From: Streptomyces sp. 130
GTDB lineage: Bacteria; Actinomycetota; Actinomycetes; Streptomycetales; Streptomycetaceae
NCBI RefSeq assembly: GCF_007096885.1
Contig: NZ_VJNO01000016.1
Location: forward strand, 62,001-126,000
Reading direction: 5' to 3'
DNA: 64,000 nt
In this document: positions 44,336 to 53,094 of the stretch, one piece after another
Layout of the letters: each line of letters begins with the position of its first letter
Numbering within the stretch: position 1 is the stretch's first letter
Program-made: the position numbers and the translations under genes
Notes under the pieces: generated by a model
The model's database searches: none
Told to the model about the DNA's origin: nothing
What the model saw: the letters and a program-made list of their open reading frames with translations, nothing else

Positions 44336-44652
44336 GGGCCGTACGGGCCGTCGCTGCTGGAGCCGCCGCGTCGGCGGCCACCGCCGGTGACGGCCTTGAG
44401 GGCGGGCCGTACGTCCACGAAGAAGACGATGGTGGCGATCAGCCCGGCGAGCTGGAGGAAGAGCCACGGAACCCAGAGGTTCACCGCCACCGCGACACCG
44501 AGGATGATCAGCCAGAAGGACTTCTTCTGCTTGTCCGCGGCGCGATAGGCGTCCTCGCGGACCATCAGGGCCATGACCAGAGCGACCACGGCGAGGACGA
44601 GCATGGCCGTGTAGAGCAGCCCGAGGAACGAGTTGAAGCCTTCGAGCAACAT
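44317..44652 (-). CDS. DUF2516 membrane protein
   Basis: 111 aa from ATG 44652 (MLLEGFNSF); a GTG three codons upstream is possible. Two or three transmembrane helices (LLYTAMLVLAVVALVMALMV; FWLIILGVAVAVNLWVPWLF; LAGLIATIVFFV) and a Gly/Arg/Ser tail ending GPYGPYNGGR are typical of the actinobacterial DUF2516 family. Function unknown. In this neighbourhood it is usually followed, as here, by the HBHA-like and XRE genes on the same strand. Confidence 0.82.
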   Translation of the reverse strand: MLLEGFNSFLGLLYTAMLVLAVVALVMALMVREDAYRAADKQKKSFWLIILGVAVAVNLWVPWLFLQLAGLIATIVFFVDVRPALKAVTGGGRRRGGSSSDGPYGPYNGGR

Positions 44653-44768
44653 GATGTGCACCGCCTAGTCAGTGGAAAGCGCCTCGCGGCCAAGGTACCG
44701 GGACAACGAACGGGCCACCCGGAATGTGCCCACCCGCCGCCCCGGCACACCTGCCGGAGGCACCGGTG

Positions 44769-45446
44769 CTACTTGCCGGAGGGCGGGGTGGTCTTCTTCG
44801 CGGCGGGCTTCCGCGCCGGCGCCTTCTTGGCGGCGGCCGGCTTCGCGGCGGCGGGCTTCGGCTTGGCGGCGGCGGCCGGCTTGGCCGCGGTGGCGGGCTT
44901 CACGTCGGCCGGCTTCGCGGCGGGAGCGGCCTTCGCGGGAGCGGCCTTCGCGGGAGCAGCCGGCTTCGGGGCCGCGGCCGGCTCGGACTCCTTGCGCGGC
45001 TCCACGACGACGGCGATCTCTACGATCTCGTCGGCGGTCTCGCCCCGCCACGTCCGCACGGTGCGCTCGCCGCGCTCGGCGACCTTCTCGTACGTCTCGC
45101 GGGCCCGTACGGCGTACTCGGCGGCCATGCCCACCCCGCGCAACGCCAGGTCCTGGGCGTTCTCGCCGAGCTTCTTCAGGTCGGTGTCGAAGGCGCCGAT
45201 CACCTCGGTGACCTTGGCCTGAAGGACGGCCTGCGCCTCCCGGGCCTGCTCGGTGACCTTCTCCTGCACCGCCTTGGGGTCGGTGTTGCGTACGGCCTCG
45301 ATCCGCTCCGGGGCCTCGGCCCGCAGCTGTTCGAGCAGCGCGGGCACCTTGCGGGCCTGGCGGACGGCGAGGTCGGCGGTGCCGGCGGCGAAGTAGAGGG
45401 GGGTCGGGTCGGTGAGGGTCTTGCGCAGGTCATCGGTGATGGCCAT
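44769..45446 (-). CDS. Heparin-binding hemagglutinin (HBHA)-like protein
   Basis: 225 aa from ATG 45446. The N-terminal 150 residues are helical coiled coil (TEQAREAQAVLQAKVTEV) and the last 70 are Lys/Ala/Pro repeats (APAKAAPAKAAPAAKPA; KPAAKKTTPPSGK), the layout of mycobacterial HBHA. There is no signal peptide, also as in HBHA. In a soil streptomycete adhesion is not expected; relatives have been linked to lipid bodies and to DNA or membrane binding. The repeat tail may vary between strains. Confidence 0.75.
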   Translation of the reverse strand: MAITDDLRKTLTDPTPLYFAAGTADLAVRQARKVPALLEQLRAEAPERIEAVRNTDPKAVQEKVTEQAREAQAVLQAKVTEVIGAFDTDLKKLGENAQDLALRGVGMAAEYAVRARETYEKVAERGERTVRTWRGETADEIVEIAVVVEPRKESEPAAAPKPAAPAKAAPAKAAPAAKPADVKPATAAKPAAAAKPKPAAAKPAAAKKAPARKPAAKKTTPPSGK

Positions 45447-45496
45447 GACTGTGGTCCTCCCGGATCATCAGACTGGGTGTGAGGGTGACGGAGCTC

Positions 45497-45904
45497 TCAA
45501 CCTGTATCGGCAGCACTGCCGTCGGCATTGAAGGAGGCGTCCGCGCCGGACTCGTCGTCCAACCCGTTCTCCTTGCGGAAGGAGGCGTAGATCTGGAGCA
45601 GCACGCTCTTCTGGCGCTCGTTGATCGACGGATCGGCGAGGATCACCGCCCGCGTCTCCAGCTCGTCCTGCTGCCGCTCGTCCAGAATCCCGGCCCGTAC
45701 GTACAGGGTCTCGGCGGAGATGCGCAGCGCTTTGGCGACCTGCTGCAACACCTCGGCGCTCGGCTTGCGCAGCCCGCGCTCGATCTGGCTGAGGTAGGGG
45801 TTGGACACGCCGGCGGCATCCGCGAGCTGCCGCAAGGAGAGCTGCGCGCTACGACGCTGCTCCCGCAGGTACTCGCCGAGATTGCCGACGTTGAGTGAGG
45901 CCAT
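45497..45904 (-). CDS. XRE-family helix-turn-helix regulator
   Basis: 135 aa from ATG 45904. The N-terminal HTH is clear: LGEYLREQRRSAQLSLRQLA, DAAGVSNPYLSQIERGLRKP and SAEVLQQVAKALRIS. The C-terminal half (QKSVLLQIYASFRKEN) is helical, with an acidic tail. It is close to the conserved actinobacterial regulators found beside HBHA-like genes. Targets are unknown. Confidence 0.88.
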   Translation of the reverse strand: MASLNVGNLGEYLREQRRSAQLSLRQLADAAGVSNPYLSQIERGLRKPSAEVLQQVAKALRISAETLYVRAGILDERQQDELETRAVILADPSINERQKSVLLQIYASFRKENGLDDESGADASFNADGSAADTG

Positions 45905-46030
45905 GCCCCGATGCTGCCCCGCCTTGCTAACTTTTGCAAGCGGCTGCTTGCAAAAGTGTTCCCATCCACACTTGGTTCCGCTTCCGGCGAAGCGGGTCAA
46001 TGCCGGGCGGCAGGCTGCCAGGATGGGTGG

Positions 46031-46732
46031 ATGGGGAACATGTCGGTGCGTCGGCTCGACCTCGGGTACTTCGTCCGGCCCGCCGCGGAGACGGACGGTC
46101 CGCTGCCGCGCGTCGAGCCCGTCCTCGCCTACCTGGTCCGGCACGACAACGGGCTGATCCTCTTCGATACCGGCATCGGTGACGCGGGGCCAGAGACCGA
46201 GGCGCACTACCGGCCCCGGCGACGTCCGTTACAGGAGGCCCTGTCGGCATCCGGTGTGGCCCTCGACGACATCTCCCTGGTCGTCAACTGCCATTTGCAC
46301 TTCGACCACTGCGGCGGCAATCCCCTCCTGCGCGGCAAGCCCGTCCTGGTCCAGGACGTCGAGCTGGCTACCGCCCGCGCGGGCGACTACACCGTCGACG
46401 CGCTGATCGATTTCCCCGGCGCGGTCTACGAGGAGGTCACCGGTGAAGTCGAGGTCCGGCCGGGGATCTGGGTCGTTCCCACGCCCGGGCACACCGAAGG
46501 GCATCAGTCACTGGTGCTTCGGCAGAGCGACGGCACGGTGGTCCTCGCCGGACAGGCGCACGACTTCGCCTCCGGCTTCGCGTCCGACCAGCTGGCGCGC
46601 CAGGCGGCTCTGGGAGGCGTGGAGCCGCCGCTTCCGCCGTACCGGCCCTGGCTGGACCGGCTGGCCGCATTCGACCCGCGCCGCGTGCTCTTCGCCCACG
46701 ACTGCTCCGTCTGGGAGCCGGCCCGGTCCTGA
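46031..46732 (+). CDS. Metallo-beta-lactamase fold hydrolase, N-acyl homoserine lactonase-like
   Basis: About 233 aa from ATG 46031; ATG 46040 is the alternative. The HxHxDH zinc motif is VNCHLHFDHCGG, with the later His in PTPGHTEGHQS, Asp in GQAHDFASG (the usual bridging residue region) and His in LFAHDCSVW. The start, VRRLDLGYFVRP with LILFDTGIGD, resembles AHL lactonases. Actinomycetes use gamma-butyrolactones, so a lactone substrate is plausible but unproven. It is divergent from the XRE gene across 126 bp. Confidence 0.78.
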   Translation: MGNMSVRRLDLGYFVRPAAETDGPLPRVEPVLAYLVRHDNGLILFDTGIGDAGPETEAHYRPRRRPLQEALSASGVALDDISLVVNCHLHFDHCGGNPLLRGKPVLVQDVELATARAGDYTVDALIDFPGAVYEEVTGEVEVRPGIWVVPTPGHTEGHQSLVLRQSDGTVVLAGQAHDFASGFASDQLARQAALGGVEPPLPPYRPWLDRLAAFDPRRVLFAHDCSVWEPARS

Positions 46733-47334
46733 GCGCGCTGAGGGGCCGGGCGGTCTCCTCCTCAGCCGCGCACCCCGAGGAACCCGGTCACCCCCGCCCC
46801 GAATGCCTCCGCGTCATCCGCCCACGGATACCGCCCCGCCCCCGGCCGCACGAAGGGCGCGGCGAGGGCCTTGCGGGTGGCCGGCGGATCGAACGCCCCC
46901 CTCGGCGCCGAAGAGGGCGACGGGCTCAGGGGCGCCGGGGCGGGCCCCGGGGCGCGGGCTCGCCGGACCGGCGGGCTTCCCCGCGGCCTGCCGGCAGCGC
47001 ACACTCGCCGACCCGACGAAGCGGGCCGGACCGGCGTCCTGCAGCACGCCGAACAAAGCGACGGGCGCCGGGGCGCGCCGTCGATGTGGGCTCGCCGGAC
47101 CGGTGATGCGGGCCGCGCCGGCGTCCTACGGGCGAGGCGTTCCGGGTGACCGCCCATGACGCGTACGACGAGATCCGGGCGCAGGCGGACCGGCGGGCGT
47201 CGACGGTCTCGCCCGGCGGCGCGTGGCGCCCCGCGTCGGCGGCGCCCCGCAGCCAGCGGCCCCGGAGGGCGTTCCTCCGCTGGTGCGCGCGGCCTTTCCC
47301 CGCCGGGCCCGGCCGCAACCACGCGGAGCCGCCC
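46733..47334. other. 602-bp stretch with an eroded gene fragment
   Basis: No intact gene. Apart from the hydrolase fragment at its left end, it contains three diverged copies of a roughly 30-bp segment on the + strand starting CTCGCCGGACCGG or CTCGCCGACCCGA (about 46960, 47010 and 47090). Long frames here are Arg/Pro/Ala-rich and unlike proteins. Confidence 0.45.
46762..46887 (-). pseudogene. C-terminal remnant of an alpha/beta hydrolase
   Basis: The last 41 codons of a minus-strand frame read PFVRPGAGRYPWADDAEAF and then a typical FxxxVTGFL ending, which matches the catalytic-His end of alpha/beta hydrolases (normally GAGHYPWVDDPEAF). The catalytic His is Arg here, and upstream in all frames no further hydrolase sequence is found. 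It is probably the tail of a decayed gene. Confidence 0.4.
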
Positions 47335-48588
47335 TCAGAACACGTCCGGGCACCACGCCCGCCGCGCCGCCCGGAACACCGGGTCCGCCGTCGCCGCCGC
47401 GCCCGGGGTCAGCTCCTCCACCCGGCCCAGGGCCGCCAGCCGCAGGACCGATTCGTCACCGAGCCAGAGCGTCCCCAGCTCCCGGACGTCCATCGCCAGG
47501 TCCGCCGAGCGCGTCGTCGGCGCGCAGGTGGCGCCGTCCGGCGTGGCGTCCAGGTGGAAGCGGCCGGCCGCGTAGCCCGCCGTGTCCCGGATCTCCAGGA
47601 CCAGCGACCCGGGCACCGCGTAGGTGCGGGTCTCCAGGGCGCGTACGACGTCCAGGACGCGCACCCACAGGAAGTCCGCCTGGGTCACCACACGCGCCGC
47701 GCGCGGGTCCGGGAGCAGGAGCGGGAGGAGGTCGTCGGCCGGGCGGTTGCCGGACCGGATGGTGGAGATCCAGTCCACCGAGCAGAGGAAGTGCCACAGC
47801 GCACGCTCGGCCGCCGGGGTCACCGCGATCATGTCGCGGACCGTCGCGCCGTTCAGCGGCTGCTTGGCGTCGCCCCAGTTGTCGTCGGCGCGGTAGACCA
47901 GCAGGCCGTCCACCGTGCCGCCGGGTCCCCGGTACACGGCGTAGAAGGGCTCGGTCCAGACGGCGAACTGGACGGCCGCCTCGCCGGTGAGCTGTTCCCA
48001 CCAGCGCTCGTCGCGGTCCACCACTCCGTGCCGGGAGGCCCGCAGCCGCTCGTGCAGGGCGGGGCCGACCCGGCGGACCTCCGCGCCGTCCACCAGGTCG
48101 ATCCGGCCGCCGTCCCCGTCCGCCGGGACCCGGCGGTGCGGGTCGAGGCCCGTGCGGTGGACGTCGATCTCCCAATGCGTCGTCCAGGCCGCCGGACCGA
48201 AGCCGTACCGCCCGTAGATCGGGTACTCGGCGGCGATCAGCGTCGCCGCCACGTCGCCGCGCTCCTTCGCCGCCGCCAGGTCGGCGGCCATCATCCTGGT
48301 CAGCAGGCCCCGCCTGCGATGCGTGGCGGAGACCGTGACGTTGGTGATCGCGTCGGTCGGCACGCGGGCGCCGCCCACCATCGTCAGCTCCTGCGCGAGC
48401 GAGCGGAACGTCGCCACGCACCGCCCGCCGTCGAACGCCCCCCGGGTGCGGGAGAAGTCCATGTGGCTCCGGCGCCCGGCCACCTGCTCGTCGGTGGGCG
48501 TCGGCGCCCGCAGGAATCCGGTGTTGAGGGCACGCAGCCAGTCGGGGAGTTCGGACGGGGCGATGAGGCGGATGTCGAGGTCGGTCAT
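47335..48588 (-). CDS. Eis-type GNAT N-acetyltransferase
   Basis: 417 aa from ATG 48588. The N-terminal GNAT domain has the acetyl-CoA loop VSATHRRRGLLTRMM; AAEYPIYGRYGFGPA is the Eis-family signature. A second GNAT-like domain and a sterol-carrier-like C-terminal domain follow, ending at a free carboxyl (AWCPDVF) as in Eis, where the C-terminus helps catalysis. Eis proteins acetylate lysine or aminoglycoside amines at several positions, but most streptomycete copies are of unknown substrate. Single gene. Confidence 0.85.
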   Translation of the reverse strand: MTDLDIRLIAPSELPDWLRALNTGFLRAPTPTDEQVAGRRSHMDFSRTRGAFDGGRCVATFRSLAQELTMVGGARVPTDAITNVTVSATHRRRGLLTRMMAADLAAAKERGDVAATLIAAEYPIYGRYGFGPAAWTTHWEIDVHRTGLDPHRRVPADGDGGRIDLVDGAEVRRVGPALHERLRASRHGVVDRDERWWEQLTGEAAVQFAVWTEPFYAVYRGPGGTVDGLLVYRADDNWGDAKQPLNGATVRDMIAVTPAAERALWHFLCSVDWISTIRSGNRPADDLLPLLLPDPRAARVVTQADFLWVRVLDVVRALETRTYAVPGSLVLEIRDTAGYAAGRFHLDATPDGATCAPTTRSADLAMDVRELGTLWLGDESVLRLAALGRVEELTPGAAATADPVFRAARRAWCPDVF

Positions 48589-48661
48589 GCGCCTCACGCT
48601 AGGGAGCACGGTGCGGGATGTCGCATGGTTTTGCCGCCCGTACGCGGGGAACGGCGAGGCC

Positions 48662-49648
48662 TCAGAAGGCCGCCCGGATCTCCCCCACCTCCGCGCCGCC
48701 GCCCAGCAGCGGCGCCCGGCCGATCCGCCCGACCACCGGCGCGTCGATCCCGAGCAGCCCCAGCGCCCGGGCCAGGACCGGGCCCAGCGCCCGGGTCGAG
48801 CCGTCGTCGATCTTGAAGGCCAGCGCCCGGCCGTCCGCCAGGGCCACCGCCTGCACGGCCTCCGCGCCCATCTTCGACAGCGTGCCGGGCACCTCGCGCA
48901 TCAGCCAGGTGTCGGGGCGCCGGGTGCCCGCCACGTACTCCGGGTGTGCCCGCATCGCGTCCGCCACCCGGCGCTCCGCCGTACCCGGCTCCGCCAGGAC
49001 GAAACCGCGGAACGCGCGCGCCAGGCCCACCAGCGAGACCGCCATCAGCGGCGCCCCGCAGCCGTCCGTGCCGACGGCGGCGACCTGCTCGCCCGCCGCC
49101 TCCTCCACGACCTGGTGCACCAGCCGCTGGAGAGGGTGCGCGGGGTCCAGGTAGCCGGTCATGTCCCAGCCGTTGTGCGCGCAGGCGGCGAGCATGGCCG
49201 CGTGCTTGCCGGAGCAGTTCATCGTGACGCGCTCGCGGACGTGGCCGGCGGCGAGATACGTCTCGGCCTCCACCGCGTCCAGCGGCAGGTCCGGCGGGGT
49301 CCGCAGGTCCTCGGGCGACAGCCCGTGCTCGGTGAGCATCTTGCGTACGAGGTCGAGGTGGAAGCCCTCGCCGGAATGGCTCGCGGCGGCCAGCGCCAGC
49401 CGCTCCCCCGACAGGTCGAGCCCGGCCCGCAGCACCGCCGCCGCCTGCATCGGCTTGTTCGAGGAGCGCGGGAAGACCGGCGCCCCCGGGTCGCCCAGGG
49501 ACAGCTCCACGCTGCCGTCGGCGGCCAGCACGACCAGTGAGCCGCGGTGGTGGCCCTCGGTGAAGCCGGACCGCACGACCTTTGCCAGCACGGGCAGGCC
49601 GGGGGCCGGGTCGGATATGGCAGGGGTGCGGGCTGCGCTGGAGGTCAT
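48662..49648 (-). CDS. Asparaginase (PF06089-type)
   Basis: 328 aa. The family motifs are SGFTEGHHRGSLVVL, PRSSNKPMQAAAVLRAG, SHSGEGFHLDLVRKML, MNCSGKHAAMLAAC and GTDGCGAPLMA, matching the actinobacterial and rhizobial asparaginase II group, unrelated to E. coli AnsA/B. It hydrolyses L-asparagine to aspartate and ammonia. No signal peptide, so cytoplasmic. Confidence 0.88.
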   Translation of the reverse strand: MTSSAARTPAISDPAPGLPVLAKVVRSGFTEGHHRGSLVVLAADGSVELSLGDPGAPVFPRSSNKPMQAAAVLRAGLDLSGERLALAAASHSGEGFHLDLVRKMLTEHGLSPEDLRTPPDLPLDAVEAETYLAAGHVRERVTMNCSGKHAAMLAACAHNGWDMTGYLDPAHPLQRLVHQVVEEAAGEQVAAVGTDGCGAPLMAVSLVGLARAFRGFVLAEPGTAERRVADAMRAHPEYVAGTRRPDTWLMREVPGTLSKMGAEAVQAVALADGRALAFKIDDGSTRALGPVLARALGLLGIDAPVVGRIGRAPLLGGGAEVGEIRAAF

Positions 49649-49698
49649 GGTGGCCTTCCGGGGACGGGAGGGACCCGCCCGTCCCCGGAGGGATCGCC

Positions 49699-50340
49699 TC
49701 AGGCGAGCAGGTCGTCTACGTGTGCTTCCCCGTCACGGTACCTGCGGGCGATCTCCGCGCCGCAACCGTCCGCCGCACGCTGGAGCCGGTGCCGGCGTCG
49801 GGAAACCTGCTGTTCGTAGCGGACCAGGCGCCCCATCGCGGTGTGCAGCTCTTCGTCCGTCCGGGCGTCCAGGTCCGACAATTCGATCTCGGCCAGCGTC
49901 TCGGCGGCGAGCTTGCGGTACTCGTCGCTGCGCGGCGTGGACAGCGTGACGTGCCGGGCGGACGCGCGCTGCGGGGACGGGGCGTCGGCGAGGATCTCCG
50001 ACAGCCGGTCCACCACCGGCGACTCCGGGCCCCGGCGCCGGGCCAGCTCGGCCCTCAGGATGTCGATCCGCCCCTGCACGAGCCGCCGCACATAGCTGAG
50101 GTCGGCCTCGTCGCGCTGGGCGTCGCGGCGCAGGGCGCGCAGCTCCGGCAGGCGCAGGGCGGCCAGCTCCGCCCGGGCCGGGCCGTCGCCGGCGTCGTCG
50201 CCCTGCCCGGTCCGCTGTACGGGCGGGCGCATGGTGCTGATGTTCGTACCGCTGCCCGTGCTGCTGCTGACACCGGGGCGCGCGACCGGCACTGCGCCCG
50301 GGGACTGCCCGGTTCCATGGGTGCTCATGCTTGTGTCCAT
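49699..50340 (-). CDS. rsiG: RsiG, c-di-GMP-dependent anti-sigma factor for WhiG
   Basis: 213 aa from ATG 50340 (or 209 from 50328). The C-terminal two thirds form a long antiparallel coiled coil. Each helix carries a perfect copy of the RsiG c-di-GMP motif E(x3)S(x2)R(x3)Q(x3)D: Glu78, Ser82, Arg85, Gln89, Asp93 in the first and Glu176, Ser180, Arg183, Gln187, Asp191 in the second. With c-di-GMP bound, RsiG holds the sporulation sigma factor WhiG inactive; when c-di-GMP falls, WhiG is released and sporogenesis starts. Two motifs in one chain is the Streptomyces form. The N-terminal 50 residues are disordered. Confidence 0.93.
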   Translation of the reverse strand: MDTSMSTHGTGQSPGAVPVARPGVSSSTGSGTNISTMRPPVQRTGQGDDAGDGPARAELAALRLPELRALRRDAQRDEADLSYVRRLVQGRIDILRAELARRRGPESPVVDRLSEILADAPSPQRASARHVTLSTPRSDEYRKLAAETLAEIELSDLDARTDEELHTAMGRLVRYEQQVSRRRHRLQRAADGCGAEIARRYRDGEAHVDDLLA

Positions 50341-50446
50341 CCCCTCGACCCGGTGCGTCGGCGCACCGCCTCCCGAGCATCGTGCCACCCCGAGGGGCCT
50401 TCTGAGGTTGCTCTGTACCCGTTCGGCCCAAGATAGGTTGGTCTGT

Positions 50447-50896
50447 ATGCGTGCAGTGGTACAGAGGGTGGATGGTGCGAGCGTCACGGTGGCGGACGCC
50501 GCGGACGGCGACGGCGGTTCCCGCGTCGTCGGAGAGATAACCGGCGAGGGGCTGTGTGTGCTGGTGGGGGTGACCCACGAGGACACCCCCGAGAAGGCGG
50601 CGCAGCTCGCCCGCAAGCTCTGGTCGGTCCGCATCCTGGAGGGCGAGAAGTCCTGCTCCGACGTGAATGCGCCGCTTCTGGTGATTTCGCAGTTCACCCT
50701 CTACGGGGACGCCCGGAAGGGCCGCCGCCCCACCTGGAACGCCGCCGCGCCCGGCGAGGTCGCCGAGCCGCTGGTGGACGAGGTGGTGGCCCGGCTGCGG
50801 GCGCTCGGGGCGACGGTGGAGACGGGCCGGTTCGGGGCGGACATGCGCGTCTCGCTCACCAACCACGGCCCGTTCACCGTCATCATCGAGGTCTGA
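50447..50896 (+). CDS. dtd: D-aminoacyl-tRNA deacylase
   Basis: 149 aa from ATG 50447. It begins MRAVVQRVDGASVTV and has the two active-site motifs LLVISQFTLYGDARKGRRP (SQFTL) and LTNHGPFTVIIEV (NxGPxT). It removes D-amino acids and glycine from mis-charged tRNA. An insertion of about 7 residues (DAADGDGGS) after strand one makes it slightly longer than E. coli Dtd. Divergent from rsiG. Confidence 0.94.
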   Translation: MRAVVQRVDGASVTVADAADGDGGSRVVGEITGEGLCVLVGVTHEDTPEKAAQLARKLWSVRILEGEKSCSDVNAPLLVISQFTLYGDARKGRRPTWNAAAPGEVAEPLVDEVVARLRALGATVETGRFGADMRVSLTNHGPFTVIIEV

Positions 50897-50914
50897 GCCC
50901 CGTACCCGAGGCCC

Positions 50915-51880
50915 TCACGGCTCGACGACCGTCTCCTGCGCCGCCGCCGTGTCCCCGGCCAGCAGCGGCGCGTCGACCGCCACGTTCCGCTTCACCAGGG
51001 CCAGGGCGATCGGGCCCAGCTCGTGGTGGCGGGCGGACGTGGTGACGAAGCCCAGCTGGCGGCCCTCCGGCCCGTCCGACGCGAGCCGGACCGGGGTGCC
51101 GGGGCCCGGCAGGTGGACCTCGCTGCCGTCCAGGTGCAGGAAGACCAGGCGACGCGGCGGCTTGCCCAGGTTGTGCACCCGGGCCACGGTCTCCTGTCCC
51201 CGGTAGCAGCCCTTCTGGAGGTGCACGGCGACGCCGATCAGGCCCAGCTCGTGCGGGATGGTGCGGTGGTCGGTCTCGAAGCCGAGCCTCGGCCGGTGCG
51301 CCTCCACGCGCAGCGCCTCGTACGCGAGCACCCCGGCGAGCGGGCCGTGCACCGCCGCGTACGTCTCCAGCCCGGCGCGCGGCAGGAAGAGGTCGCGGCC
51401 GTGCGGCGTCTCGCGTACGACGGCCCCGTCCGGGACCTCGGCGATCGAGCCGGCCGGGAGGTACACCACCGCGAAGTCCTCGGTGCGGTCGGCGACCTCC
51501 ACCCGGTAGAAGAACTTCATCGACTCCAGGTAGGCGATGAGGTCGCCCCGCGTACCCGGTTCGACGTGCATCCACACCGTCTCGCCGTCGTCCACGAGGT
51601 AGAGGGCGTGCTCGATGTGGCCGTTCGCGCTGAGGATGAGCGCTTCGGTGGCCCGGCCCGGGGCGAGCTCGGTGACGTGCTGTGTGATCAGGAGGTGCAG
51701 CCAGGCCAGCCGGTCGGCGCCGCTGACGGTGACGACGCCGCGGTGCGAGAGGTCGACCAGGCCCGAACCGTCGGCGAGGGCGCGCTGCTCGCGGAACAGG
51801 TCGCCGTAGTGCGCGGCGACGCCTTCGTCGCGGCCCTCGGCGGGGACGGCGCCGGGCAGGGACAGCAGGGGGCTCTTCAT
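50915..51880 (-). CDS. ygfZ: YgfZ/GcvT-fold tetrahydrofolate-dependent Fe-S maintenance protein
   Basis: 321 aa from ATG 51880. The YgfZ signature KGCYRGQETVARV, with the conserved Cys, is present, and the N-terminal GcvT-like domain (LVDLSHRGVVTVSGADRLAWLH, in part) binds folate. YgfZ supports assembly or repair of certain [4Fe-4S] enzymes. It is tail to tail with dtd (18 bp). Confidence 0.9.
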   Translation of the reverse strand: MKSPLLSLPGAVPAEGRDEGVAAHYGDLFREQRALADGSGLVDLSHRGVVTVSGADRLAWLHLLITQHVTELAPGRATEALILSANGHIEHALYLVDDGETVWMHVEPGTRGDLIAYLESMKFFYRVEVADRTEDFAVVYLPAGSIAEVPDGAVVRETPHGRDLFLPRAGLETYAAVHGPLAGVLAYEALRVEAHRPRLGFETDHRTIPHELGLIGVAVHLQKGCYRGQETVARVHNLGKPPRRLVFLHLDGSEVHLPGPGTPVRLASDGPEGRQLGFVTTSARHHELGPIALALVKRNVAVDAPLLAGDTAAAQETVVEP

Positions 51881-51945
51881 GCGACCAGCGTACGACTGGT
51901 CCGGCCTCGACGGCCCGGCGCTCAGGGCCCAGGCCGCCCGGTGCC

Positions 51946-52416
51946 TCAGGCCCCGGCCGCCGCTGCCGGACCCTGGGCGTCCGGTCCCTCGTGTGCCGCC
52001 TTCGCCGTGCAGTCCGCGCAGCGGCCGAAGATCGCGAAGTGCTTCATGTCCGTCTCGAACCCGAAGTCGCCGCGCAGCTTCTCGGTGAACTCCGCGACGA
52101 CGCTCACATCGGCCTCGATCACGTCCGCGCAGTCCCGGCACACCAGGTGGATGTGGTGGTGGCGGTCGGCCAGGTGGTACGTCGGAGCGCCGTGCCCCAG
52201 GTGGGCGTGGCTGACCAGCTCCAGCTCCTCCAGGAGCTCCAGCGTCCGGTAGACCGTCGAGATGTTCACGCCGGAGGCGGTCCGGCGCACCTCGACGAGG
52301 ATGTCGTCGGGCGTCGCGTGTTCGAGCGTGTCGACGGCCTCCAGGACCAGCTGGCGCTGCGGGGTCAGCCGGTAACCGCGCTTGCGGAGATCGGTCTTCC
52401 AGTCGGTGCTCACCAC
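51946..52416 (-). CDS. nur: Nur, nickel-responsive Fur-family repressor
   Basis: 156 aa. Fur-fold DNA-binding domain (KRGYRLTPQRQLVLEAVDTL) and dimerisation domain. The Nur metal ligands are in place: His33, His70, His72, His86, His88, His90 and His126, with Cys pairs 93/96 and 133/136. Sequence is close to S. coelicolor Nur (SCO4179, from memory), which with Ni2+ represses nickel uptake and the Fe-superoxide dismutase while allowing Ni-SodN. The Ala-rich tail (GPAAAAGA) is extra. Confidence 0.92.
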   Translation of the reverse strand: MVSTDWKTDLRKRGYRLTPQRQLVLEAVDTLEHATPDDILVEVRRTASGVNISTVYRTLELLEELELVSHAHLGHGAPTYHLADRHHHIHLVCRDCADVIEADVSVVAEFTEKLRGDFGFETDMKHFAIFGRCADCTAKAAHEGPDAQGPAAAAGA

Positions 52417-52464
52417 AGCCCCCAGTGTAGGTCCGGGCGGACGGCTACCCGGCGCGAACGGAGG

Positions 52465-53037
52465 CTACTTGAAGAAGGCGATCCCGTCGTCCGGCAGGTC
52501 ACCGAGGCTCTTGGCCATCGCCTCGACCTCCTCGGGCGTGACGGTCTTCTTCAGGTGCGCCGACATGTAGGGCCGCAGCTCGACCTCGGGCGTCGCCTTC
52601 TCGCCGACCCACATCAGATCGCTGTTCACATAGCCGTAGAGCCGCTTGCCGCCGCTGTACGGGCCGGAGGCCGCGGTGCGGGCCACCGCGTCGGTGACCA
52701 GGTCGATCTGCGGCTTCTTGTCGGCCAGCTCGCCGTACCAGATCTCGATGACGCCCTGGTCGCGGGCCATGACGACCTCGACCTTGCGGTCCTTGTCGAT
52801 GCGCCAGTAGCCGGTCTCGGTCTCCAGCGGGCGGACCTTGTTGCCGTCGCCGTCGAGGACCCAGGAGCGCGAGGTGTACTCCAGGAAGTCACGGCCGTCG
52901 TGGCTGAAGGTGACCTCCTGCCCGAAGTTGCACTTCTCGGCGCCCGGGAAGTCGGAGACGCCCGCGCCCACCCAGTTGCCCAGGAGGAAGGCCAGCGGGA
53001 CGAGGTCCGGGTGGAGGTCTGACGGGATCTCGATCAT
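52465..53037 (-). CDS. Nitrobindin-like heme-binding beta-barrel protein (FABP family)
   Basis: 190 aa. The nitrobindin signature is LLGNWVGAGVSDFPG (GxWxGxG form), followed by ten beta strands including FLEYTSRSWVLDG and TETGYWRID. Nitrobindins bind ferric heme and isomerise peroxynitrite. The expected proximal His near the C-terminus is probably in YMSAHLKKT. Close to nur and a small membrane protein on the same strand. Confidence 0.85.
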   Translation of the reverse strand: MIEIPSDLHPDLVPLAFLLGNWVGAGVSDFPGAEKCNFGQEVTFSHDGRDFLEYTSRSWVLDGDGNKVRPLETETGYWRIDKDRKVEVVMARDQGVIEIWYGELADKKPQIDLVTDAVARTAASGPYSGGKRLYGYVNSDLMWVGEKATPEVELRPYMSAHLKKTVTPEEVEAMAKSLGDLPDDGIAFFK

Positions 53038-53094
53038 GAGCGGCTCAGTCGATCTGTGAGGCGGGAGGCGGGGAGGCAGAGAACGGGGAGGTGG

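Noticed and set aside
46762..47322. 186-aa minus-strand frame as an intact gene
   Set aside because: Only the last 41 codons resemble a protein (hydrolase tail); the rest is repetitive Arg/Pro-rich sequence.
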